Positions 1-5,156 of a stretch of 7,510 bases of DNA are shown in pieces. The position numbers were made by a program, and so were the translations under genes. This stretch comes from Candidatus Omnitrophota bacterium. GTDB lineage: Bacteria; Omnitrophota; Omnitrophia; Omnitrophales; Danuiimicrobiaceae. Numbering within the stretch: the stretch's first letter is position 1; each line of letters starts with the position of its first letter. The notes beneath the pieces are model-generated. The model made no database searches. It saw only the letters and a program-made list of their open reading frames with translations, and had not been told where the DNA came from. The DNA lies in assembly GCA_016206945.1 (NCBI GenBank), contig JACQQP010000160.1, positions 1-7,510 of the forward strand, written 5' to 3'.

Positions 1-49
1 ACTCCCCGATGGCTCAACTAACTAAATAAGTGAATAATCTCAGGCCTGT

Positions 50-78
50 TTGAAACCTTCTAACCCATGTGTTATCTT
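50..78 (+). promoter_or_regulatory. Possible sigma70-type promoter of the dockerin-like gene
   Basis: A -35-like TTGAAA at 50-55 and a -10-like TATCTT at 73-78 are separated by 17 bases. The -35 matches consensus at 5 of 6 positions and the -10 at 4 of 6. Transcription would start near 85, just before three hairpins that lead up to the ribosome binding site of the gene at 265. This is a pattern match only; the -10 is weak. Confidence 0.35.
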
Positions 79-84
79 TGCCTT

Positions 85-264
85 AGATCAAATGAAACTA
101 CAACTTATGGAGCAGAGCGACATAAGTTGTGTAGTTAAATTTGACCCAGCACCCACCTGGTCTTTTCAGAAGTCAAGTGGGTGCTGGGTTCAATTCGGAC
201 AGATCAGTTACGGAGTCCAGAGGACGACGTAACTGATGTCCTCATTAAAGGAGGGACAAAACGA
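85..264 (+). promoter_or_regulatory. Structured 5' leader with three consecutive hairpins and a strong RBS
   Basis: Three inverted repeats follow one another. P1: 100-109 pairs perfectly with 121-130, extended by 96-99 with 133-136 across a 2-base bulge. P2: 141-156 pairs with 177-193 with one bulged base, through the 12-bp core CCCAGCACCCAC. P3: 197-200 pairs with 238-241, 203-212 with 228-237, and 215-218 with 222-225, closing an AGA triloop; the internal GA/GA opposition could form tandem sheared G-A pairs. The Shine-Dalgarno AAAGGAGGG lies at 247-255, ten bases before the ATG. GTCCTC at 238-243 forms the base of P3 but could instead pair with 251-257 and mask the Shine-Dalgarno. It matches no riboswitch class I recognise; function is inferred from structure alone. 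Confidence 0.5.
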
Positions 265-795
265 ATGAAGTCAGGGAGAGTTTTAGCAACATTACTCGCG
301 CTAACCTTTGCTGTTGGCATTCCTGCACTAGCTGCTAAAGAAGAAAAAGATGTGGCCGTACCTGCTTTGAGCGACCTTGCGCTCTTAGGAGTTCAAAACC
401 GAACGGCGTTGGGTCAAGATATCGGGGCCGAACAACTGGCTCTGGCGCCCGAAGCCGGACGGCTCAGGTGGCTTGACATTAACCGCGACCTCCAGATCAA
501 TGATTTTGACGCCAAGCAATTTCAATCCATCGTTGAACAATTAAAGGGCGAAACACTCACAGGTTTGCAGCTTACGATTCGATTTCGAGGAGAGCAAAAG
601 AACCAAGGTGAATCATTTCCGATGCTTTACGACTTGGACCGAGACGCCATGTTCACGCCCTATGATGTCGATTATTTCACGGACGTCATTAATCAACTGG
701 ACGAAGGCGCCACTCGCGGAAAAGAACTCATCCATAAATTCAGACATCGGATCTTTCCGCCCGCGCTGAATCCAGAAATAAGAAGTAAGAAATAA
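265..795 (+). CDS. Secreted protein with two dockerin/EF-hand-type calcium-binding loops
   Basis: Predicted product is 176 residues. The ATG at 265 is chosen because it follows AAAGGAGGG (247-255) and opens a clear signal peptide: Lys/Arg N-terminus, hydrophobic stretch about residues 7-20, and an ALA-A cleavage site near residues 23-24. The mature part has two calcium-loop matches: D71-N73-D75-D82 (LDINRDLQINDFD) and D123-D125-D127-D134 (YDLDRDAMFTPYD), each followed by a short amphipathic helix. This is the DxNxDxxxxxxD pattern of dockerin type I repeats, but the loops are about 52 residues apart with a beta-rich insert (LQLTIRF), wider than a classical dockerin, and there is no enzymatic domain. 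It probably acts outside the cytoplasmic membrane as a calcium-stabilised adhesion or scaffold-type protein; the partner is unknown. The last codons (EIRSKK-stop) lie inside a 7-bp repeat array, so the C-terminus may be repeat-derived. It is convergent with phoU. Confidence 0.75.
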   Translation: MKSGRVLATLLALTFAVGIPALAAKEEKDVAVPALSDLALLGVQNRTALGQDIGAEQLALAPEAGRLRWLDINRDLQINDFDAKQFQSIVEQLKGETLTGLQLTIRFRGEQKNQGESFPMLYDLDRDAMFTPYDVDYFTDVINQLDEGATRGKELIHKFRHRIFPPALNPEIRSKK

Positions 796-800
796 GCAGT
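773..800 (+). repeat. Heptamer array, left arm of foldback element A
   Basis: Four consecutive 7-base units, CAGAAAT, AAGAAGT, AAGAAAT and AAGCAGT, run through the last codons and stop (793-795) of the dockerin-like gene. Bases 780-796 are the reverse complement of 926-942 with one mismatch, so this array and the one at 901-942 form the arms of a large inverted repeat. Confidence 0.6.
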
Positions 801-827
801 AAAGAACTACGTAAGCACAGTATCTCG

Positions 828-887
828 AACACAATCGGAGTTTTAAAGGAATCCTGAGTAAAAACTTTTCCGTTGCCGATCAGTGTT
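828..887. repeat. Nested inverted repeat between convergent genes, possible terminator
   Basis: AACAC (828-832) pairs with GTGTT (883-887), ATCGG (834-838) with CCGAT (876-880), AGTTTT (839-844) with AAAACT (861-866), and AGG (847-849) with CCT (853-855). The pairs are nested around one centre, with small bulges and a larger asymmetric gap on the right side. The AGTTTT/AAAACT hairpin runs into TTTT on the plus strand, so it may stop transcripts from the dockerin-like gene. It also forms the core between the two heptamer arrays of foldback element A. The stem is AT-rich and interrupted, so terminator activity is uncertain. Confidence 0.35.
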
Positions 888-900
888 CCACATTGAATCT

Positions 901-942
901 TTTTCTTACCCCTTACTTCTTATTCCTTATTCCTTACTTCTT
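901..942 (-). repeat. Heptamer array, right arm of foldback element A
   Basis: Read on the minus strand, six units follow in exact 7-base register: AAGAAGT, AAGGAAT, AAGGAAT, AAGAAGT, AAGGGGT and AAGAAAA. The array starts 15 bases past the phoU stop codon. It is inverted relative to the array at 773-800 and shares its AAGAAGT and AAGRAAT units. Confidence 0.65.
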
Positions 943-957
943 GCATCTTTGTTCTTT

Positions 958-1626
958 TCACTCGCGGCGCTCTGTAATGTGATGGCGGATGTCGATTCCC
1001 TTGGCAACGTAAATCACATCCTCCGCGATATTGGTGGCCAAATCGCCAATCCGCTCCAAATTATGCGCGACCATAATTAAACTGACGGCCTGTGGCACTT
1101 CAATCGACTGCTTCTTCATCGCCTGCTGAAGGTCGCTATAAATCCGGTCCTTCAAATCATCAAGCTCATCATCTTGCTCACAGATGGCTTTCGCCTGTAC
1201 GGCGTCCCTTTCTACAAAGGAATCCAAGGAGTCCTTCAACATTTTGGTTGCCAACTCTGCCATCTTGGGGATTTCAAGATGGGTCTTGAGTGGAATTTCA
1301 CGGTTCAGGGTAACCGCATTCTCAGCAATGTTCACCGCCTGATCTCCTGCCCGTTCTAGATCACTATTGATCTTTAAGGCCATCGTGATGAAACGCAAAT
1401 CCACTGCGGTTGGCTGTCTCAAGGCAATGAGTTCATGACCAAACTCATCGATCTCAATCTCAAGAATATTAATTCTCTGATCTCCTTGAATAATTTCTTC
1501 AGCCAATTTTGTATCCCGTTTCATGAGCGACTCCACCGCCTTCTGAATGGCTTCCTCAACGATGAGACCCATCTTGAACAGTTTGTCTTTAAGCTGTACC
1601 AGTTCCTCATCAAAATGACGTTGCAT
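958..1626 (-). CDS. phoU: Phosphate transport and signalling regulator PhoU
   Basis: Predicted product is 222 residues, the usual length for the two three-helix-bundle PhoU fold. Each half carries its metal-binding signature: DLERAGDQAVNIAE (about 89-102) and NLERIGDLATNIAED (about 189-203), both with the ExxxD core (E91/D95, E191/D195). PhoU is a cytoplasmic peripheral protein that restrains Pst uptake and signals phosphate sufficiency to the PhoR-type sensor kinase; loss in model bacteria derepresses the Pho regulon. The ATG at 1626 is supported by GGAGG at 1636-1640, nine bases upstream. It is the last gene of the pst cluster, 171 bases after pstB2. That gap is filled by a foldback repeat, so PhoU level may be uncoupled from the transporter. 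I see no clear promoter of its own. Confidence 0.96.
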   Translation of the reverse strand: MQRHFDEELVQLKDKLFKMGLIVEEAIQKAVESLMKRDTKLAEEIIQGDQRINILEIEIDEFGHELIALRQPTAVDLRFITMALKINSDLERAGDQAVNIAENAVTLNREIPLKTHLEIPKMAELATKMLKDSLDSFVERDAVQAKAICEQDDELDDLKDRIYSDLQQAMKKQSIEVPQAVSLIMVAHNLERIGDLATNIAEDVIYVAKGIDIRHHITERRE

Positions 1627-1655
1627 GGTGAACGACCTCCAGTACCTAAATCAGT

Positions 1656-1683
1656 GTACAGAGAACAGAGTACAGAGTACAGA
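1656..1683 (+). repeat. Heptamer array, left arm of foldback element B
   Basis: Four tandem 7-base units: GTACAGA, GAACAGA, GTACAGA and GTACAGA. Bases 1666-1682 are the reverse complement of 1763-1779 with one mismatch. The array lies about 30 bases upstream of the phoU start, within the presumed pstB2-phoU transcript. Confidence 0.65.
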
Positions 1684-1692
1684 AAAAATGCG

Positions 1693-1754
1693 TGTCATTC
1701 CCGAATGTCTTTATCGGGAATTTAGACTCCCGCTTAAAACGTGCGGGAATAACA
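1693..1754. repeat. REP-like palindromic repeat, core of foldback element B
   Basis: Terminal inverted repeats TGTCATTCCCG (1693-1703) and CGGGAATAACA (1744-1754) match as reverse complements except at one position. Inside are two smaller hairpins: ATTCCCG (1697-1703) with CGGGAAT (1715-1721), and TCCCGC (about 1728-1733) with GCGGGA (about 1743-1748). Flanking ATGCG (1688-1692) and CGCAT (1758-1762) extend the pairing outward to the heptamer arrays. It resembles the dispersed TTCCCG-type palindromes seen in many bacterial chromosomes. It may stabilise the upstream pst message or attenuate phoU. Confidence 0.65.
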
Positions 1755-1761
1755 TTCCGCA

Positions 1762-1789
1762 TCTGTTCTCTGTACTCTGGTTTCTGTTC
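1762..1789 (-). repeat. Heptamer array, right arm of foldback element B
   Basis: On the minus strand the units are GAACAGA, AACCAGA, GTACAGA and GAACAGA in exact 7-base register. The array starts 8 bases after the pstB2 stop codon. It is inverted relative to the array at 1656-1683. Confidence 0.65.
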
Positions 1790-1797
1790 TCTTTCCA

Positions 1798-2556
1798 TTA
1801 ACCGAACCTGCCGGTTATATAATCTTCAGTTTCCCTCCTGAGCGGCCGCGTAAATAGGCGCTGCGTCGAACCGTACTCAATCAACTCCCCCAAATAAAAA
1901 TACGCCGCACGGCTGCTGACTCGCGCAGCCTGCTGCATGTTATGAGTGACAATCACAATCGTATACTTTTTCCGAAGTTCACGCATGAGTTCTTCAATTC
2001 GCTCTGTGGCAATGGGATCAAGTGCCGAGCAAGGTTCATCCATTAAGAGAATGTCTGCTTCTACGGCGAGGAGACGCGCGATGCAAAGTCTCTGCTGTTG
2101 TTCGCCCGAAAGCGTAAGGGCTAAATCTCGAAGGCGGTCCTTCAAATCGTTCCACAGACCAACGGCTTTAAGACTTCGCTCCACAATTTCCGGAAACTGT
2201 TTTCTGGACGCAAAATGATGGATGGAAGGCCCATAGGCGATATTGTCAAAAATGGACAGCGGAAAGGGATTGGGCCTTTGAAAAACCATTCCAACTTTTT
2301 TGCGAAGGTGCACGAGATCCACAGAAGGACAATAAATATCTTCCCCATCGACAACGACTTCTCCCTCAATCCGAACGCCGCTCACCAGATCATTCATTCG
2401 GTTGAAACATCTTAGGAGCGTCGACTTGCCACAGCCCGACGGTCCGATGATCGCGGTAATCTCGCGCTCTGGAATCTCAAGTTTTACATTCTTAAGCGCT
2501 TGAAATTTCCCGTAGTAGAAATTTAGAGCTTTTACTTTGATCTTAGCGTCAGCCAT
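1798..2556 (-). CDS. pstB: Phosphate ABC transporter ATPase PstB2 with altered LSGEQ signature
   Basis: Predicted product is 252 residues, normal for PstB, the cytoplasmic ATPase that drives phosphate import through PstC/PstA. Walker A GPSGCGKST (38-46), Q-loop Gln93 in VFQRPNPFP, Walker B ILLMDE (169-174, catalytic Glu174), D-loop SALD and H-loop His205 in VTHNMQQAARVS are all intact. The ABC signature, normally LSGGQ, reads LSGEQ (149-153): the second Gly is Glu152 (codon GAA at 2101-2103), one base from a Gly codon. The ATG at 2556 overlaps the stop of pstB1 by 8 bases and opens a typical PstB N-terminus; longer in-frame extensions into pstB1 lack support. The signature lies across the dimer interface from the partner's ATP, so the lesion affects the site bound by the partner subunit. 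It is more canonical than pstB1 in its own nucleotide-binding residues. Confidence 0.93.
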   Translation of the reverse strand: MADAKIKVKALNFYYGKFQALKNVKLEIPEREITAIIGPSGCGKSTLLRCFNRMNDLVSGVRIEGEVVVDGEDIYCPSVDLVHLRKKVGMVFQRPNPFPLSIFDNIAYGPSIHHFASRKQFPEIVERSLKAVGLWNDLKDRLRDLALTLSGEQQQRLCIARLLAVEADILLMDEPCSALDPIATERIEELMRELRKKYTIVIVTHNMQQAARVSSRAAYFYLGELIEYGSTQRLFTRPLRRETEDYITGRFG

Positions 2557-3310
2557 ACCGACCTGAAATGTATCCTTCTGTACGCCCGTCCTTAGGAACC
2601 GTAAATATTTTCTGTGTCTGATCAATCTCAACCAACTCGCCCATCAGGAAAAACGCAACGCGATCACTCACCCGCGCTGCCTGCTTGGTATTATTGGTGA
2701 CGAGAATGAGCGTGTATCTTCTTTTCAACTCTCTCATGGCATCTTCAATTTTAGCGGTTGAAATGGGATCCAGTCCCGAACAAGGTTCATCAAAAAGAAT
2801 GACTTCAGGCTCAAGAGCAAGGGTTCGAGCGATGCAAAGCCGCTGCTGCTGCCCTCCTGAAAGTTTCATCGCTGATTCATGAAGCCTGTCTTTGACCTCA
2901 TCCCACAAAAAGGCAGACTTTAAACTTTGCTCCACGATTTCTTGCAACCGTTTTCGGCTATGGACGCCGTCCCGGCGAGGCCCGTAAGCCAGATTTTCAA
3001 AAATGGAAATGGGAAGCGGCGTCGGAAGTGCAAACACCATCCCGACCTTTTTTCGAAGTTCAAACACATTCCACCTTCGATAGATGTCTTTACCGTCAAT
3101 TAAAACCTCGCCTTCGAAACGGTAACGAGGATCCAGGTCGTTTAAACGATTCAAAGTTCTCAGACACGTGGTTTTGCCACTATTAGCAGGGCCGATGATT
3201 CCCAAAATTTCATTTTCGTAGACTGAAAAATTTGCACTCCGAAGCGCTGGAATGCCAGCATAGGTAACTGTAAGATTTTTGACTTGTATTTTCTCGGCAA
3301 CGTCTACCAT
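2549..3310 (-). CDS. pstB: Phosphate ABC transporter ATPase PstB1 lacking Q-loop Gln and H-loop His
   Basis: Predicted product is 253 residues. Walker A is GPANSGKTT (40-48), which fits GxxxxGK[ST] but differs from the near-invariant PstB form GPSGCGKST. The signature LSGGQ (150-154) and Walker B ILFDE (171-175) are intact. The Q-loop, normally VFQxPxPFP, reads VFALPTPLP: the Gln is Ala94 (codon GCA at 3029-3031). The H-loop, normally VTHNMQQA, reads VTNNTKQA: the switch His is Asn206 (codon AAT at 2693-2695). The frame is open throughout and overall similarity to PstB is kept, so this is not a decayed pseudogene. Start ATG 3310 overlaps the pstA stop by 7 bases; its own stop overlaps the pstB2 start by 8. 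Most likely it pairs with PstB2, contributing a good signature motif but a weakened catalytic half-site. Confidence 0.92.
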   Translation of the reverse strand: MVDVAEKIQVKNLTVTYAGIPALRSANFSVYENEILGIIGPANSGKTTCLRTLNRLNDLDPRYRFEGEVLIDGKDIYRRWNVFELRKKVGMVFALPTPLPISIFENLAYGPRRDGVHSRKRLQEIVEQSLKSAFLWDEVKDRLHESAMKLSGGQQQRLCIARTLALEPEVILFDEPCSGLDPISTAKIEDAMRELKRRYTLILVTNNTKQAARVSDRVAFFLMGELVEIDQTQKIFTVPKDGRTEGYISGRYG

Positions 3311-4158
3311 TGCTTTTTTGCTCGGAAATAGCTACGGATAATCACAGCAACGAGATTGGCAATTACAATCAACCCCACCAAAACTAAGGCCGTTCCATAT
3401 TGAAGTTCCAGACGGACATTGGGTACTTGGGTAGATAAAACATACAAGTGGTACGGAAGTGCCATGGCTTGATCAAAAATGGATTGTGGAAGCCTGGGCA
3501 AATAAAAGGCGGCAACCGTAAATAAAATAGGTGCCGTTTCTCCGGCTGCTCGGCTCACACTTAAAATAGTTCCGGTTAAAATCCCGGGAAGCGCATGGGG
3601 AAGGACTGCGTAACGGATCGTTTGCCACTTCGTTGCCCCGAGCGAGTAACTGACTTCTCGGAAAGATCGGGGCACAGATTGGAGCGCTTCCCTTGACGCC
3701 GTGATGATCACGGGAAGCACCATCACGGCAAGAGTTAAAGATCCTGCCAGTATGGAGGCGCCAAATTTCAAGAAGACGACAAAAAGCCCAAGACCAAAAA
3801 GTCCGTAAACGACAGAGGGAACCCCTGCTAAATTAACGATAGCAAGTTCAATGATTCGCGTAAGTAAATTCCGTTTAGAATATTCGGACAAATAAATAGC
3901 GGAAAAAATACCGATCGGAAGCGCAAAAACCAGTGTCCCGGCCACGAGATAAAAAGTCCCAACAATCGTAGGAAAAATCCCGCCAGAGCGCATTCCCATC
4001 CGCGGCATGGCCGTAAGAAACGCCCAGTTTAAAACACTGGAACCGCGTGAAATGATCACGATCAGCACCAAAATAACAGGAATAAGAATGATTAAAGTGG
4101 AAAGAAAAAGAAAAAAGAAAACGATTTTCTGTTCCACCTGAGCATTACCGAGTTTCAT
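3304..4158 (-). CDS. pstA: Phosphate ABC transporter permease PstA
   Basis: Predicted product is 284 residues, typical for PstA, one of the two inner-membrane subunits of the high-affinity phosphate importer. It has an N-terminal membrane segment (about 12-36) followed by roughly five more hydrophobic segments in the permease core (from about residue 62 to 275). The EAA loop that docks onto PstB is EVSYSLGATKWQTIRY (about 168-183), followed by VLPHALPGILTG, and SRAAGETAP (202-210) is a strong PstA/PstC signature. The ATG at 4158 lies 4 bases past the pstC stop with only a weak GA-rich Shine-Dalgarno, which suggests translational coupling. An upstream in-frame TTG at 4194 would overlap pstC and adds no conserved sequence. 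The 3' end overlaps pstB1. Confidence 0.95.
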   Translation of the reverse strand: MKLGNAQVEQKIVFFFLFLSTLIILIPVILVLIVIISRGSSVLNWAFLTAMPRMGMRSGGIFPTIVGTFYLVAGTLVFALPIGIFSAIYLSEYSKRNLLTRIIELAIVNLAGVPSVVYGLFGLGLFVVFLKFGASILAGSLTLAVMVLPVIITASREALQSVPRSFREVSYSLGATKWQTIRYAVLPHALPGILTGTILSVSRAAGETAPILFTVAAFYLPRLPQSIFDQAMALPYHLYVLSTQVPNVRLELQYGTALVLVGLIVIANLVAVIIRSYFRAKKQW

Positions 4159-4162
4159 TCCA

Positions 4163-5035
4163 TCACGTTCGAATCTGCTTCCCGTGGAGCGCAAAATCCG
4201 CTAACAGGTTGATCACAAAAGTAATAGCAAAGAGAACAATACCAATAGCAAAGAGTGCAAAATAATGCTCGCTTCCCTGCACCGTTTCACCCATTTCCGC
4301 AGCGATTGTGGCGGTCATGGTCCGAACAGGTGCAAAGAAACTCATCGGAATCACAGCGGCGTTCCCCGTAATCATCATCACTGCCATGGTTTCACCAACG
4401 ACTCGACCAATTCCCAACATTACGGCAGCGATGATTCCAGAAGAGGCGCTCGGCAGAACAATTCTTCTGATCGTCTGCCATTGGGTCGCCCCCATGGCAA
4501 TCGACCCTTCCCGATAACCCCGTGGAACTGCATTCAGTGCGTCTTCCATGATGCTCACAATAGTGGGCATCGCCATAAAAGCGAGCATAATGGAACCTGA
4601 GATAGCAGTGAGACCTGTTGGAAGCCCAAAAACTTTTTTCACCATGGGAACTAAAGTAACGAGTCCAATGAAACCAAGCACAATGCTTGGAATCGCTGCT
4701 AAAAGCTCGACGCCTGCTTTCAAAACTTCCTTAAGCCAACCAGGAGCAATTTCACCAATAAAAATGGCGCACGCAATGCCCAAGGGGACGGAGATGACGG
4801 TTGCGCCAAAGGTTACCCAAAGAGAACCAAGAATTAAAGGAAGGATTCCAAGACGAGGCGGTTCTGAAATCGGATACCAGTACTTGCCGAAGAGAAATTC
4901 AAACACCCCGACGTGTTCGAAAAGCATGAGCCCTTCCTTCAAAAGGAAGATAAAAATCAGAAGAACGAAAATGATTGAGGCAATCCCACTGGCGAAAATG
5001 AGCGCCTCAATTACAAACTCGTAATATCGTCGCAT
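4163..5035 (-). CDS. pstC: Phosphate ABC transporter permease PstC
   Basis: Predicted product is 290 residues from the ATG at 5035. It forms the inner-membrane channel with PstA. There is an N-terminal membrane helix (about 9-32), the PstC-type periplasmic segment FLFGKYWYPISEPPRLGILP (47-66), further membrane helices, and the EAA loop EGSIAMGATQWQTIRR (176-191) followed by IVLPSASSGIIAA; GRVVGETMAVMMITGN (210-225) is highly typical of PstC. The start is not settled: in-frame GTG codons at 5041 and 5059 also exist, and the G-rich Shine-Dalgarno candidate (near 5051-5058) suits GTG 5041 better by spacing. That Shine-Dalgarno belongs to the arm of the repeat at 5051-5140, so the hairpin may limit PstC initiation. 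The stop is 4 bases before pstA. Confidence 0.94.
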   Translation of the reverse strand: MRRYYEFVIEALIFASGIASIIFVLLIFIFLLKEGLMLFEHVGVFEFLFGKYWYPISEPPRLGILPLILGSLWVTFGATVISVPLGIACAIFIGEIAPGWLKEVLKAGVELLAAIPSIVLGFIGLVTLVPMVKKVFGLPTGLTAISGSIMLAFMAMPTIVSIMEDALNAVPRGYREGSIAMGATQWQTIRRIVLPSASSGIIAAVMLGIGRVVGETMAVMMITGNAAVIPMSFFAPVRTMTATIAAEMGETVQGSEHYFALFAIGIVLFAITFVINLLADFALHGKQIRT

Positions 5036-5050
5036 GCTCACTGGTTGACA

Positions 5051-5140
5051 CCCCCTCACCTTAATCCTCTCCCCCTGTCCGCCACAAAGATGGCGGATCC
5101 GTCCTCTGGCGGAAAAGGGGGAGAGGGAGGGGTGAGGGGG
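5051..5140. repeat. Long C/G-rich foldback (REP-like) between pstS and pstC
   Basis: The left arm 5051-5076 (begins CCCCCTCACC, ends CTCTCCCCCT) is nearly the reverse complement of the right arm 5116-5140 (ends GGGGTGAGGGGG), about 25 bp with a short mismatched stretch near 5061-5065. The core holds a perfect 7-bp hairpin, TCCGCCA (5078-5084) with TGGCGGA (5091-5097); alternatively TCCGCC pairs with GGCGGA at 5108-5113. It begins 16 bases after the pstS stop. Similar CCCCTCACC/GGTGAGGGG palindromes are dispersed in many bacterial genomes. In an RNA it would be a very stable hairpin, suited to protecting pstS mRNA from 3' decay or lowering read-through into pstCAB. No T-run follows on the minus strand, so it is not a standard intrinsic terminator. 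Confidence 0.75.
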
Positions 5141-5156
5141 AAGTAAAGTTTATCAC

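Noticed and set aside
177..198. GGGTTCAATTC, similar to a tRNA T-arm
   Set aside because: No acceptor, D or anticodon arm fits around it; the bases belong to the second leader hairpin.
50..232. Open frame of 60 codons on the plus strand before the dockerin-like gene
   Set aside because: It runs straight through two strong hairpins, lacks a ribosome binding site, and its translation resembles no known protein.
181..264. Upstream ATG (181) extending the dockerin-like gene by 28 codons
   Set aside because: It would hide the signal peptide behind a polar extension and translate through the hairpin; the ATG at 265 has a strong Shine-Dalgarno.
773..1789. CRISPR array
   Set aside because: The repeats are 7-base tandem units without spacers.
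1627..1797. Promoter for phoU
   Set aside because: The gap is almost entirely repeat sequence; no paired -35/-10 elements at acceptable spacing were found.
2557..2631. N-terminal extension of pstB2 into pstB1
   Set aside because: The added residues do not look like PstB, and ATG 2556 gives the normal family length.
2549..3310. pstB1 as a pseudogene
   Set aside because: The frame is intact, full length, and keeps Walker A Lys, LSGGQ and Walker B Glu; the changes are confined to specific catalytic loops.
4265..5024. Long plus-strand frames opposite pstC
   Set aside because: They are antisense shadows of a clearly conserved pstC; their translations have no recognisable fold or RBS.
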